Source: Membranipora membranacea (Eukaryota; Bryozoa; Gymnolaemata; Cheilostomatida; Membraniporidae). Taken from it: a DNA stretch of 64,000 nt. Made by a program: the position numbers and the translations under genes. Below, piece by piece: positions 47,475 through 59,284 of this stretch. The stretch is from the NCBI GenBank assembly GCA_914767715.1, contig OU612068.1:8494001-8558000 (forward strand). The letters run 5' to 3'. The first letter of the stretch is position 1; each line of letters begins with the position of its first letter. The notes under the pieces are model-generated. The model ran no database searches. It had not been told where the DNA came from and saw nothing but the letters and a program-made list of their open reading frames with translations.

Positions 47475-47782
47475 CTGCTTTAGACTGAAAACAAAAGAAT
47501 TGACTAATGCAAGGGAAATATAAGAACACAGGGAAAAAATCAGCAAATTTTTAAGATTTCCTGCTCCCTTCTCAAACTTCTTTACTCCGATCTGTCGGCA
47601 CAATTTTTTTCATGTTGATCATCAGCTAAAACTAATCTGGTAACAACATAGTTCAGATGCTCAAACGCAGCACTGTGGGTGATGGTGGAATTATACTACC
47701 ATCAAGCCAGGCAGAGTTTGTGCACTTTAACTTATTACAACTGCATTCCAACATGATCTCATCGAGGAAATAAGTCTCTTAC

Positions 47783-47932
47783 CTAAAGATGTTAGTTTTT
47801 CGACTGATGTCTTGGATAGTTCATCATAATACAGTGACTACAGTCACAGGTAGTTATCTAACCCATCACCATCTAGATCATCAGATCTTCTTCTGATGGC
47901 ATCTCTGGTATTTCTTGAATTCTCCTCAGATC
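47783..47932 (-). pseudogene. Exon A, copy B, with stop-bearing insertion
   Basis: 150 nt against 141 in copy A. A 9-bp insertion within the LDNYL..LYYDEL region adds TGA and TAG in frame. Splice signals are kept. Confidence 0.6.
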
Positions 47933-49678
47933 CTAAAACAATTACAAAACATAATATAGAACTTTTTAATAACATTACAATGTAGGAACTCCCACAGATC
48001 AAGTTTGCCTGCACTCAAAACTGCTTCTCCCTACAATCAAACTGTAGAAGGGGAGCAAACTGGAATGCGTGCAAACTTGACTAAACTTGTTTTAGGACTC
48101 CCAGTACAAGGGCCATTCGATGATTTAATTTCAACTATGCTTTAGCGTTCTCTTATATATCTACACAACTGGGCCGATTATTTAAGAATAGTAAACAAAC
48201 TTAACTAAACAAGGAAAAAATGATTGATGAGTGTTCAAATGTAATGAACTATGATTGTAGTCAAGAGACTCAACTTCAACCCAAAGATGATTGGGATAAA
48301 GGGGCAACATGATTAGATATTAATATTTCACTGTACAAGATTAATTTGTAGCCTAAAAAGGTGAAGCAGACAAAACAAAAGGCGCAATAACCAACCGAGC
48401 AGTGGATGTCTGGGGTCTGCTTTTTTCCTGCTTGTTTTTTGTCTGATGATTGGTGGATTCTCTGGGCAGAGATTTGATGGACTTATCGCAACTGATCTAT
48501 CTCACGGTGTTCGGATTATTTAGAAGCCTCCGATTTTTCAGATGCTACAAGGTTTGAAAATATTATGAACATTGCTTTTTATGAACACACAGTGACATAT
48601 ATTTGCTACATCTAATCACTGTGGCTTAATTCTTCTGATTAAATTCGCAAGACTGTCATAAATAAAAATAATTAGAATATACAGAGTTTTTTAAACCTAA
48701 AAAACTCATTTTTTCTTGAGCAATGTGACAAGGCTCAGTTATTCAATAACACAGTACTGTGTCATAACTTGTAAAATTTACTAACTCTAACCTGGCCTTT
48801 GAGCCTCATATTTTGTAGTATTCTTATCTTACCTCTAGCATTATCTAGTACCATTGGGCGCCTTATAGCGAGTTATGCTAAATTACTTATCTCGTCAGTT
48901 CAAGGTATTTCTTGTTCCTTTTACCGAAGAGACTAGTCGTATTTTCACAACTCAATGGCCATTTGAGGTGAGGGTTGTCCCTGTCAACATGCATGTAGGG
49001 CATAAATACATCACTGCGCCTAAAAGCTCAGGGCTATAATTCAATTTAGTTTAAACTGATCTTTTGCCAACTTGGACTTTCTCTCTTGGATATGGAATAA
49101 GTATAATTTATAAGTACTGACAGTGAGAACCTTTATCATATATTAATGCTATGACTATTATTATATGCTCTTGAGGAAACAAGACATCCTTACCTGAGGT
49201 CTGGTCTGTTAACTGATGCGATGGATAGTATATCATGAAACATTGGATGGTAATTATGAAACCCTCATAATACTCAGATCGCCTCTTATTGACTCCCTGG
49301 TATTCTTTATTTTCTCCTCAAATCCTGAAAGAAGAATGAAACAGACCTCTAATATTTTCTTATTGTTGGGACGCCCAGCACGAGGGCCATCTCAATAAGT
49401 AAGTACCTGCATCATTGAGATGGCTCTCGTGCTGGGAGTCTTATTTTGACCATGCTTTAGTATCATATAACAGGACAACTAGGCTAATTCATCAAGACCA
49501 GTCAACTAATTTTTAACAAAACAAGGAAAACATGCTTGATGAATGTTCAACTGTCATGACCTTGCATTGCAGCGAAGAAACTCAAATTCAACTTGGAGAA
49601 AGTTTGGAAAAAAAAAAGATTAATTGTAACATATACAAGTTGGAGCAGACGAAACAATCAGGGGCCATTAGCCATTAC

Positions 49679-49828
49679 CAACCAAACAGAGAATGTCTGG
49701 GGTCTGCTTTTTTCCTGCTTATTTTGATGATTATTGATGGATTCTCTGTGCTAAGATTTTGTGGATCTATCGCAACTGATCGATCTTTTGACATTGGAAT
49801 TATTTCGTATCCCTCCGACTTTCTCTTG
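49679..49828 (-). CDS. Exon D, copy B (open)
   Basis: A 150-nt relative of 3407-3553 with acceptor ACTGTAG and donor GTAATG, open throughout: SEGYEIIPMSKDRSVAIDP, then SRKKADPRHSLFG. Protein-level similarity with nucleotide divergence suggests past selection. It may still belong to a dead gene. Confidence 0.4.
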
Positions 49829-50754
49829 CTACAGTAAGAATAATGGACATGGTCAAAGTTTGGAAAATATTACCAGAATTATCTATGCTACATCTTATCA
49901 CTATGAGGTTAACTCTGCTGATTAAATCTGTGAAACCTTTCAAAAATAAAGAGAATTAGAGTATAAACATGTGAAATGGCTATTTGAGGAGAGGAACGCC
50001 CTCGTCAATATACATACAGGATATAACAACACCACTGAGCCTACAAGCTCAGAGCTATAATTACATACAGATTAAACATATGTTTTGCCAAGATAGACTG
50101 TCTCCTCTTGCATTTAGGATAAGTATAACTTATAAGAACAAAAACTGACAACATTTACCATGCAAGCCCATGTCGGACAATGCTCGCGTGCTCTTAAGGA
50201 AACATGACTGCCTTATGTAAGGATGTTGGTCTTATTACTGTTTCGGTGGTAATTATTGAGCCCATCATTATATTCAGAACCTCTCCTGATTGACTCTTTG
50301 GTATTCTTCGCTTTCTCTAAAATGCTGAAGGGAGAAGAAAACATTCCTTTACAATAATTTTGTAATGATGGGACACCTACAGGCTAGCGCCATGGGATAT
50401 CTCAAGACTCTTATGACTCTTAGCTTTCTCTCTCACCTAACAGCAAATTTTGGGTGATACTTCAGCATAAGCAAATTAGATTATCTGTTTGCAAACAAAA
50501 AGGGATGGGATGTCTTTATAAAACGGATCGCATTTTCAATTTTCCTACTACGTTATGGAAACATCACTAAACCCTCAAGCTCTAGGCTACAATTCCAAAC
50601 AGTTTAAACTTACCTTTCCCTAGTATGAAGTTGGTCTCTCACATACGAAGAACTTGTAAGTACCGACAGTGACAACATGAATCTTACTGTAGACACAACA
50701 CTAATTATATCGCCCCATGTCTGTCCCTCCTCATCTGACAATAAAGTACCACTC

Positions 50755-51575
50755 TGTGAGACGGTATGTTATGCTGATTGTTGCACGCCGCATCAAACCT
50801 GAAAAGGATATCAGTGATAAAAAAACTGCAGAAAATCATTTAGTGGTTTTCTTCCACAATGAGCTCTTTCAGACGAGTTATTTTCTCATTTCAGTGATTT
50901 TTTTATTCTCAGTGAGTAAATATAGGAGTGAGTAAGACTCATTGAAACATCGAAGGCGCAAGGGCAAATCTGGCTAAAAAACCCCACTTCATCTTATTCA
51001 GAAACAGATCTTTTTCATCTCCTTGTTCATAAGTGTGTAAAATCGAGCAATGATATCAAACCATAACCTTGTGATAAGAAATCTAGTTACATAGGAGTTA
51101 TAGTCTCAGTTTAAATGGAGAGATAAGTCTGTTTTAGGTTGATCAAGTGCTTCAAGGTTAACATGATTAAATGCAATTGATTATGATAGCCAGAAGAAGT
51201 CTCACCAAAATCTTTATCAAGCGACACGGTGGAGAGGAGCTTCGCAATGGTGGTAAGGCTTTGCAATGAACTTCTGTATACATCCATATCACTGGTGTGC
51301 TGCAATAATCAACATTGCGAAACTAACCAACCTTAGCCATTGATCGAGTTTTCTCTAACTGTCATTATTAATAAAAACAACATTAATTAGCATGCCTAAT
51401 AACAACAACATCCTGTTAGTTTGTTACTCAATCAGAACGTATGGAATGCTCGCTACTCAAAAATTGGATCGATGCTGCGACTCCATCTTGGTGAGTGAGC
51501 TTACATTGATAAGTAAGATATAACCAGAAAGAACACCTGCTGAGAGGAACCAGAAGTACTCACCTATTTCTGGTC
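50755..51575. other. Insertion specific to copy B
   Basis: The copy A sequence runs straight across this point (~4825). A minus ORF at 51111-51305 (SSLQSLTTIAKLLSTVSLDK) is not recognised. No clear termini were seen. Confidence 0.4.
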
Positions 51576-51779
51576 TTTAGAATTCAAAATACTGCTCATG
51601 TACAATGGTGGGCAAGGTCATGTAAAGATTTCTTTGTCTTTTCAGTGATTGGCGAATCTGTAATTAGAGACATGGCGAAGTAGTTAAGTGATGCGCATTG
51701 TCACTATGTCCGCTACTTGTATTGTTGGGATTGTGTCCTCATGCTGAAAAGACATGCATGAGAATGAACCAATATAGCA

Positions 51780-52700
51780 CAATATGGCTTGTGTAATTCT
51801 TAAAGTCAGCAACCAAGGAAGTTCCTTGGGAATCATCTGATCAAAAAACTGTCAAAATCACAATCTGATCGCCCCTAGTTGTGTGAGCGAGACTGGCAAT
51901 GTATTACATAACAGCTAATAGCGCACCTGAAATGAGTGATTCAGCTGGTTTATAGCAATGAAGAGGGAGTTCATTGTTTATAGGCAGCATTTTCTTTCTG
52001 TGATATCTGACAACCTGCTTACGCCTATCCATGTGCTAATATGTATGGCTTCCCTGAAGTTATGATTTCTTTAAAACAGTCATATAGGAGTTTGCCCGGT
52101 TTTGCATTGGCTCGCTCTACAGCCAGGTTTGTGAGCTAGAAAAAAGGTCATAGGGCTAGCAGAAAACTGGTACTCAAAGCATATAGCATTAAAAAATGCT
52201 GGTTCCATGTGCTCACAAAATGCAATTGTGTTTCTAGTGAACATATCACATCTCTAAAAAGTAATATCAGCTGTTGTTGCCCTACCTCCCTATTTTTGTG
52301 GTTATTTGAAGGTCATTCATTATGGAGATATTCCACTGGTTTACATCTTGCTTCTTCTGCTTTCTAAAAGAATAATAGTAAATAAGGCTTAGGCAGGGCA
52401 TATCATAAAAATCCCTGAACACTAACAGGGAATTCTGTCTTTATGAGATCAGTTGAGTTAGATGACCATTCTTTTGCCATGGATGGAGAGCTGGAAAAGT
52501 ATTTTTTGGATTTGGAATTGTTGCTGAATGAGCTGTATTTAGTTAGGTCCATCAAGAAGGGCTGATTTTATGTATGGACAGCTGAGAAGGCAGTCTTTCT
52601 TTCTATCAAAACACTCACACTCACCTCAGGTCAGGGACATGCTCGCTGTCCAAATTTCAATTTGTTGCAGAGACACAATGAGATTTGGCTGTATCTTCTC
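51780..52700. other. Non-coding stretch, nothing recognised
   Basis: No supported ORF, exon or repeat edge. Confidence 0.4.
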
Positions 52701-53879
52701 TATCATGTATGACCTTTAAGCAACAAAGAAACCAGGGGGGGGCAGTCAAACACTGCCAGAGACTCAGGTTTTGTAGAAGTCCTGTGCACTATGCATACAT
52801 AATCATAATAAAAGTCAAATTGAATCCAGATATTTTTGATTTTTTGGTCTAGGGTAAAAAAATCTGTCTGCTATTTGTGTCCATTCTGCGCATGCTCAGC
52901 TCTGGGCATGAGCTGATCTCTGCAAAATTGAGCCTCGGAATTCCGAAGCCCTCTGATTGGCTACCTGCTCTGGTGGCACACTCTCAAATACATGCCCAGT
53001 CAGATCACGAGAGTCAGTATGATTTGTGTCTGTATAATGTGCCAATGTAAATTTTTACCTGCATTTGATGTCACACTGATCACGTGATATACTATTGCAT
53101 GTATATCTCTGATCGATAGAGAGTGAATTAATTCACTTAGCTTGAGTGCAGCTGAAATTCAGTATTTAGGAGACGTATGGATGATTACCCAAACTTTTGG
53201 ATATACACTTATCATTTTCTCATTCTTTGTTAAAATATTCTAATTTATATTTAGAAAATCTGATATCACCTTTTAACAGTTTTAGAAGAGCATTTAACAC
53301 ATGTTTTTGACAAGAAAAGTGACATCGAAACTGTGTATTGCTAGCCTAAGCTCAGCAGAGAGAACTAATGATGCAGAGCTAGGTAAATCTATTTCGATCA
53401 TGTCTGTTTGATAAAATTAAAGTTGTCCTCTTTTTTAGCCAAATGTAGGTGCTCAATATTTGCGACAGAAGCTCTATCGATCAGAGATACACATACTAAT
53501 AGTGTAATCTCGAAATCAGTGTGATTTGATGTTGAACAACAATGGCTTTAGCTGGTGATTGGCCAAAACGAATGTAACAATCCAATAGGATTGAGTTTTA
53601 CAATCTCCAAAATGAAAATAGTCTTGGTGTTGGCATTAACACAGAACAGCAGAAGAACTTGAGAAAACTTGTGTATGAAAGAGCCAAAGTGATCTGAGAA
53701 GCCTACTGTCTGTGTCTCTACCTGGAGCAAGGTTACAGGAGTAGTAATACAGATATATATATTCAGTTGGTTGGTGTTATCAAGGAGTAATTTCTGTTCA
53801 CTACAAATTGATTCAGGATAGCACCAATTAACTAACTCAACTAACTCAACTAAACTAACTAATTTACTAAACTTGCTAC

Positions 53880-53930
53880 TAGTATTACATTAGAGTTAGT
53901 AAGTTACTTACTAACTCTAATGTAATACTA
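53880..53930. repeat. Perfect 51-nt palindrome
   Basis: The 25-nt arms at 53880-53904 and 53906-53930 are exact reverse complements around a single T (53905). The related repeat near 32115 has only one arm-like half (AGTTAGTAAGTTAATTAAT). Confidence 0.9.
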
Positions 53931-54315
53931 AATTAATTAAACTAAACTGGTTTAGTTCATTGATAGCACTTATTTATGCCTATGCCCTATGAATGCACAT
54001 CATTTATTGTCACGTACACATTCAGATACCTGATTCCAGTCCATCCAGGCGTAAGTAAGTTAAGTTAAAACTACTACTATCTACTAAATGAAGACTCCAC
54101 ACCACATGTCTACTTCAAAACCTCTAGGTCTCTTGCAAAAAGAGGGGCTAACTCCTTGCTGGCAATGTTGGACTGTCTCTCCTTGGGATTTTGACTCAAG
54201 GGTGACAGTCAAGCATTGCCAGAGAGAGAGAGGTTTCAGAGTAGACCTCTGTGTTGCAGTGAATCGTGATATAATTATAACTTTTTGATCATTATATATA
54301 TTTATTAATTATCAT

Positions 54316-54320
54316 AGGAC
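54316..54320 (+). repeat. Target-site duplication AGGAC, left
   Basis: AGGAC directly precedes the left LTR and is repeated at 59285-59289 after the right LTR. The five-base length is typical of gypsy integrases. Confidence 0.9.
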
Positions 54321-54540
54321 TGTAAGAACTGCTAATTGTGATGGCAATGAATAGTCTGTTTATTCTTCTGATAATAAATGATGATCTCTAACCAAGAAAT
54401 CTAAACATGTTCAAGATGGTTGACAATAATAATTGGTATCAAGTTGGGCTGCTGTAATAAGCCACAATAGGGAGTAGACAACTCCAAAGTAGTAATGTAT
54501 AAGTTAGGGAGTAAACAACTCCAAAGTAGTAGTCACTACA
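54321..54540 (-). repeat. 3' LTR of the full-length gypsy element
   Basis: 220 bp, TG...CA ends. By eye it shows no differences from 59065-59284. It contains a short internal repeat of GGGAGTA.ACAACTCCAAAGT. Confidence 0.95.
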
Positions 54541-54549
54541 TCCGCTTTT
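54541..54549 (-). other. Polypurine tract
   Basis: On the minus strand AAAAGCGGA abuts the 3' LTR. It is short with one pyrimidine, but correctly placed to prime plus-strand DNA synthesis. Confidence 0.4.
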
Positions 54550-54719
54550 ATGTCAATTACTTTGACGTTGAGCACCAGGTTCATGGTGGCGGCAACTAAG
54601 AATGTTTTGTGTCTCTGTATGTAATTATACTTGTTGTATACTGGAGATATCTGTGTAACATGATTTCTCATGGTGACTGACTCCACAGTTTCTCATGCTT
54701 CTTTTGAAACATCCAGTCA

Positions 54720-57700
54720 CTAGGTGTGGTACTCGGTCACGAAACCATCATATTTAGCTGGCCGATTCTTAGCTCGTACAGATTTACGAGGAGTAGGCAC
54801 ATTTGGTTGTGATGAGCTGGGCATATTAGCTGCCTGAGGTATATCTTCGATCCCGACAAGTGCCGGTGGTACTGTAGGCGGCGTCACTTGAACTGGTCTA
54901 TCTGTTACCGTCTCAGTATCGTTCTCTGACCTTGGTATTATCGGTATCATCTGTGATGGGCGGGTGGCTACTAAGGCTCCCTGCGTTTCAGAATCCACGT
55001 CCGCATCTACAACAGGTTTCTCAGAGCAGTAATACGGTCTAACATGGCTTATGTTACGCTTATACAGCCGGCCTGCCCTGGATTTTACAGTGATCTGAGA
55101 GCCTTTTATGTCCATTACCACAAATGGATCTGGGTGGAACAGTGTCTGACATTTAGATGGACTATCTCTCTTAACCAAAACAAAACTGCCTATCTCTAGC
55201 TGGTGATTATTGCCACTACCAGTTTCCAACTTCTCGTTACGGGTGGCTATCATCTTATGTTTCATCTCACTATCTCTATCTCTAGCTTCAACGTCATCAA
55301 AACTATTAGGCAGACTTGGCAAGTTAGTCCTAAGCACACGCCCAAATAACATCTCTGCTGGGCTTTTGCCAGTAATGGAATGTGGTGTATTACGATATGT
55401 AAACAGCCATGTCATGAGGGCACTCTCATAGTCTACCCTATTGTTGTGTGCAATCTGAATACGCTTCATTATGGATCTGTTTTGTCTCTCCACTTGACCA
55501 TTGGCCTCAGGCCACCTAGGGGTTGTCAGACACTGTTCGATACCATACCCGGAGCAAAACTCACCATACTCATGAGAGATAAACTGTGGCCCGTTGTCAC
55601 TCTTCATGCTGAGTGGATACCCATGCGTAAAAAATACTGATTTCAGCCAAGATATAACATCACTAGCTTTTGTGACTGTCATGAACTTTACTTCGTTCCA
55701 CCTACTATAATAGTCTGTTAAGACTAGAACTGACTTACCGTTAGACAGGGGACCCAAAAAATCTAAGGCAAGATCTTCCCATGGTCCATTGGGAAGTTCT
55801 GTCACCCTTACTGGCTGCCTATCTAGTGGCTTACTGGTCAACTGACAATCGTGACAGTGTTTAACATACTTGTCTACATCAGAGTCGATTCCGGGCCACC
55901 AGACTCTTGTTCGTAGGTATCTCTTGGTGCCTCCCATCCCACTATGACCCTCGTGAGCTATCTCAAGCATCTTCTGTCTGAGCTCTTGAGGTACTACTAT
56001 CCTACCTCCCCTCAAAACTAACTCCCCTATGACACATAACTCATTTTTAATGGCCCTATATACAGCTGGTATATCAACATTGTCGAATGAATTCGCTCTT
56101 ATAGCTTGTTTTAAGGCCTTAATCTCCTCATCCATATAAGAGACTTCCTCAATATAGCGGGGTGTGATTGCCGATGGCACATTGTCCTCCACAACACTAC
56201 GTACATAGAGCTCAACATTTTCCCTTTCTACCAGGTGTTCAGTCGCCTTTTTCGAACATAGAAGCCTTGACAGGGGGTCAGCAATATTATCTGAGCTTTT
56301 TACGCGAACTATCTCAAAATCATATGACTGTAAACGAAGCTGCCACCTCTCTATACGAAGGGATGTCCTCTTGGTTTTGTTTCCATAAATGGACTCAAGA
56401 GGCTCACAATCAGAAACCACTTTGAACCGACAACCAAAGAGATAATGATGAAACCTCTCGCATGCCCAGACAATACCTAGAGCTTCTTTTTCTGTCTGCA
56501 TGTATCTTTTCTCGACATCAGACAATGCTCTACTTCCATAGCTAACCACTTTGGGCTCGCCATTTTGAATCTGTACCAGTATTGCGCCTAGCCCCACAGG
56601 ACTGGCATCTGTGTACAGCAGAGTCTCACAACTAGTATCGAAGTGAGTCAGAGTATCATGATTACATAAATCAGCCTTTAGCTGATTGAAAGCCACAATC
56701 TCCTTATCTGACAAACATATAGCCTCTCGGGAATTTTTACCCGCTGACAACCTCCTCAACACATCAGTTGTGTGAGAGTAATGTGGAATAAACTTAGACA
56801 TATAACTAGTCAAACCGAGGAAACTCTTCAACTCACCAACTGTCTTAGGAACAGCAGCATCTTTGACTGCCTTGACTTTGCAACCATGGGGATCAATACC
56901 CTTGTAACTAAGGAGATGTCCGAGAAACTCTAACTGCTGAACCCCAATCTCACACTTCTTTTTATTCAGAGTCATGTTAGCCTGCTCTAGACGACTGAAC
57001 ACCTCACCCAGCCTACGATCGTGCTCTTCCCTTGTTTTGGCATGGACAATGATATCATCGGCAAGATTTGCTACACCCGGCAGGCCTTGGATAATTTTGG
57101 CGACCTCCTTCTGGTATATTTCTGGAGCCGCATTTATCCCAAACATGAGTCTCTTATATCTATATAGGCCTAAATGAGTACTGAAAGTTGTGATATCCCT
57201 GGACTCAGGGTGAAGAACAAATTGGTGGAACCCCATGCGCATGTCCAGCTTCGAAAAGTACTGAGCCCCATTCATGTCATATAGCATCTCGTCTACGGTG
57301 GGGACTGGGTGTTGGTGCCTAACTATAGCCTCATTGGCTCTCCTCATATCAATGCATAACCTAATCTTACCGGATTCCTTCTTTGGAATGATCACTGCTG
57401 GACTTACCCATGATGACCCTGAATGACCTTCGACTTTCTCTATTATATCATGTGCGATAAGCTCATCTAAGTGAGCGGCTAGTTTATCTCTCAACAACAG
57501 TGGCACTCTTCGGAATGGCTGAGCAACAGGCGCTATATCATCTCTAATTGTCAGCTTTATCTCATTCTTAGACTTACCCAATACCTCTGAGAACAGCCTT
57601 GGATATCTAGCTTCATAATCATCTAAGCCTACTCTATTTATAATCCTGATTACACCTAGTTGTTTACCTGTTTCATTTCCTAACAAAGATTCACCTTTAT

Positions 57701-58934
57701 TAGGAATAACAGTAAATGCGACATCTTCTAAAACAGCAGTGTTGTTATGCAGCTGTAAATCACACCATACCCTACCTACTGGCTGAATAGGCTCTTTGGC
57801 TGTGTACGGGAGAATCTTTGGTCCTCCACTGATGAACCGTTTGATAATAAACTTACTTGCTCTCAAACGTTCATAGGTATCCCGTGACATCACATTGCAC
57901 TCTGACCCTGAGTCTATTATAAACCTCGCTGATACACCACCGACATAGACATTAACTCTGTCTAGAGAGTTACTATTACACACTAAAGGTACATGGTAAG
58001 AATTGAATACAAATTCTGGGCTCTCAGAATTATTGTTCACTGTTTCAGGGCTGGCTTGCTGGTGATCCCCCACATTTACATTGTTGGCCCTTCTAGATCT
58101 GTAATATCCTGCATTCGCACCTTGGCCATTCTGTTTGGCCTTGTTTTGACAGCACCGAGCATAGTGATTCATTCCATCACACTTACGGCACTGTTTTCCA
58201 TATGCCGGGCACTCACGAGGTTTGTGTGTGAGATTACAACGGGGACATACATTAGCACCCTCAGTCTCTTGTGTGAAACTAGGTTTTCTGGCAGTGGATC
58301 CAGAGGCCACACGGTTTATTGCCGAGGCATTATTCATCTCCCGGGACCTTTGGACCACAGCTTCATGTGTTGCTGACCGTGTCAATAGTATTTGCAATGT
58401 GAGTGCATTTCCCTCTTCCAATAGCTTTTCCCTCAACTTATCGGCTGTGCAACCTTCTACTATTTGATCACGGATTTGGTTATTCACAGCTTGGGCATCG
58501 CCATAATCACAATGGGTGGCCAATTTTCTGAGTCTAGCACAGTATTGGGATATAGTTTCGGTTTCCTTCTGTATACATTGCCTAAACATGTGTCGCTGAT
58601 AGGTGATGTTAGGAGCTATATGGAAATGGCCTTGTAGAACAGCTACCATTTCAGTATATTGATCTCTCTGTGTTTGATCAAGTGTGCTATGAATTTCCCT
58701 TACTCTTGGGCCTGCATGATATAGTAATAAAGCTTTCCTCTGGGCTCTCATATTTGCATTATCTTCCCCTGCCAAATTGAACAGCCCTTTTGAATCAGCA
58801 AAAGCCTCAAATTCCTCAAGCCAAGCATCCCAATTGACTGATACTGTGCTAGCATCCCCATCTGGTGTGAAATGACTTGGGCCTCTGGTATCCATTTGCC
58901 AGTTTGGATTGATACAGCAATAAATAGTAAACAA
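54720..58934 (-). CDS. Gag-Pol polyprotein of the full-length gypsy element
   Basis: 1404 codons in one frame. The first Met is at 58934, but Met14 (MDTRGPSHF, 58895) is the more likely start because the preceding residues look untranslated. Domains by residue: Gag with WDAWLEEFEAF (~35-45); CCHC zinc knuckle CRKCDGMNHYARCC (249-262), preceded by a CPRC pair; retropepsin DSGSE (341-345) and LLGNE; RT with KLDMRMGFHQF (D564), MFGINAAPEIYQ and LADDIIVH (624-631, LADD rather than the usual YxDD); RNase H TDAS (D776), TEKEAL, SDCEPLE and DPLSR; integrase H994/H997/C1027/C1030 and D1058, D1113, E1149. All catalytic residues are present. There is no frameshift between gag and pol, unlike many gypsy elements. 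It is likely functional. Confidence 0.95.
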   Translation of the reverse strand: MFTIYCCINPNWQMDTRGPSHFTPDGDASTVSVNWDAWLEEFEAFADSKGLFNLAGEDNANMRAQRKALLLYHAGPRVREIHSTLDQTQRDQYTEMVAVLQGHFHIAPNITYQRHMFRQCIQKETETISQYCARLRKLATHCDYGDAQAVNNQIRDQIVEGCTADKLREKLLEEGNALTLQILLTRSATHEAVVQRSREMNNASAINRVASGSTARKPSFTQETEGANVCPRCNLTHKPRECPAYGKQCRKCDGMNHYARCCQNKAKQNGQGANAGYYRSRRANNVNVGDHQQASPETVNNNSESPEFVFNSYHVPLVCNSNSLDRVNVYVGGVSARFIIDSGSECNVMSRDTYERLRASKFIIKRFISGGPKILPYTAKEPIQPVGRVWCDLQLHNNTAVLEDVAFTVIPNKGESLLGNETGKQLGVIRIINRVGLDDYEARYPRLFSEVLGKSKNEIKLTIRDDIAPVAQPFRRVPLLLRDKLAAHLDELIAHDIIEKVEGHSGSSWVSPAVIIPKKESGKIRLCIDMRRANEAIVRHQHPVPTVDEMLYDMNGAQYFSKLDMRMGFHQFVLHPESRDITTFSTHLGLYRYKRLMFGINAAPEIYQKEVAKIIQGLPGVANLADDIIVHAKTREEHDRRLGEVFSRLEQANMTLNKKKCEIGVQQLEFLGHLLSYKGIDPHGCKVKAVKDAAVPKTVGELKSFLGLTSYMSKFIPHYSHTTDVLRRLSAGKNSREAICLSDKEIVAFNQLKADLCNHDTLTHFDTSCETLLYTDASPVGLGAILVQIQNGEPKVVSYGSRALSDVEKRYMQTEKEALGIVWACERFHHYLFGCRFKVVSDCEPLESIYGNKTKRTSLRIERWQLRLQSYDFEIVRVKSSDNIADPLSRLLCSKKATEHLVERENVELYVRSVVEDNVPSAITPRYIEEVSYMDEEIKALKQAIRANSFDNVDIPAVYRAIKNELCVIGELVLRGGRIVVPQELRQKMLEIAHEGHSGMGGTKRYLRTRVWWPGIDSDVDKYVKHCHDCQLTSKPLDRQPVRVTELPNGPWEDLALDFLGPLSNGKSVLVLTDYYSRWNEVKFMTVTKASDVISWLKSVFFTHGYPLSMKSDNGPQFISHEYGEFCSGYGIEQCLTTPRWPEANGQVERQNRSIMKRIQIAHNNRVDYESALMTWLFTYRNTPHSITGKSPAEMLFGRVLRTNLPSLPNSFDDVEARDRDSEMKHKMIATRNEKLETGSGNNHQLEIGSFVLVKRDSPSKCQTLFHPDPFVVMDIKGSQITVKSRAGRLYKRNISHVRPYYCSEKPVVDADVDSETQGALVATRPSQMIPIIPRSENDTETVTDRPVQVTPPTVPPALVGIEDIPQAANMPSSSQPNVPTPRKSVRAKNRPAKYDGFVTEYHT

Positions 58935-59044
58935 TACTTATCTTATTCTGTCTATTCCAGAGAGCTCACAGCTATTTCTTCACACAGAAAGTTTAGCAGC
59001 TTATCTTGTCAGATTCACTATTTGTGATATTTTTTTGAACTCAT

Positions 59045-59063
59045 AATCCCGTCATCGTCGCCA
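59045..59063 (-). other. Primer-binding site of the full-length gypsy element
   Basis: One base inside the 5' LTR, the minus strand reads TGGCGACGATGACGGGATT, the complement of a tRNA 3' end ...GTCGCCA. It resembles the acceptor arm of animal serine tRNAs; the isoacceptor is inferred, not confirmed. Confidence 0.6.
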
Positions 59064-59064
59064 T

Positions 59065-59284
59065 TGTAAGAACTGCTAATTGTGATGGCAATGAATAGTC
59101 TGTTTATTCTTCTGATAATAAATGATGATCTCTAACCAAGAAATCTAAACATGTTCAAGATGGTTGACAATAATAATTGGTATCAAGTTGGGCTGCTGTA
59201 ATAAGCCACAATAGGGAGTAGACAACTCCAAAGTAGTAATGTATAAGTTAGGGAGTAAACAACTCCAAAGTAGTAGTCACTACA
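59065..59284 (-). repeat. 5' LTR of the full-length gypsy element
   Basis: 220 bp, apparently the same sequence as 54321-54540, with AGGAC at 59285-59289 outside it. Confidence 0.95.

Larger units (their letters stand above)
46016..51775. repeat. Segmental duplication, copy B
   Basis: Same-orientation relative of 1-5023. It is longer because of insertions at ~46193-46600, ~48680-48955 and ~50755-51575. Two exons that are open in copy A have in-frame stops here. Confidence 0.85.
52700..54320. repeat. Interspersed repeat, inverted relative of 31590-32560
   Basis: Matches the reverse complement of 31590-32560 in several blocks (for example CATTGCCAG...GGTTT at both ends and the CTGTTCTGC/GCAGAACAG block at 53640-53655). 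The gypsy element at 54321 has inserted into it; the repeat resumes at 59285. Confidence 0.7.
54321..59284 (-). mobile_element. Full-length Ty3/gypsy retrotransposon
   Basis: 4964 bp: two 220-bp LTRs, a primer-binding site, a single uninterrupted gag-pol ORF, a polypurine tract and 5-bp target-site duplications. LTRs that look identical and an open frame mean a very recent insertion, probably from a currently active family. No env-like ORF and no chromodomain were seen. Confidence 0.95.

Noticed and set aside
57993-58376. 127-codon plus-strand ORF
   Set aside because: Antisense to the gag region of the intact gypsy ORF; shadow frame.
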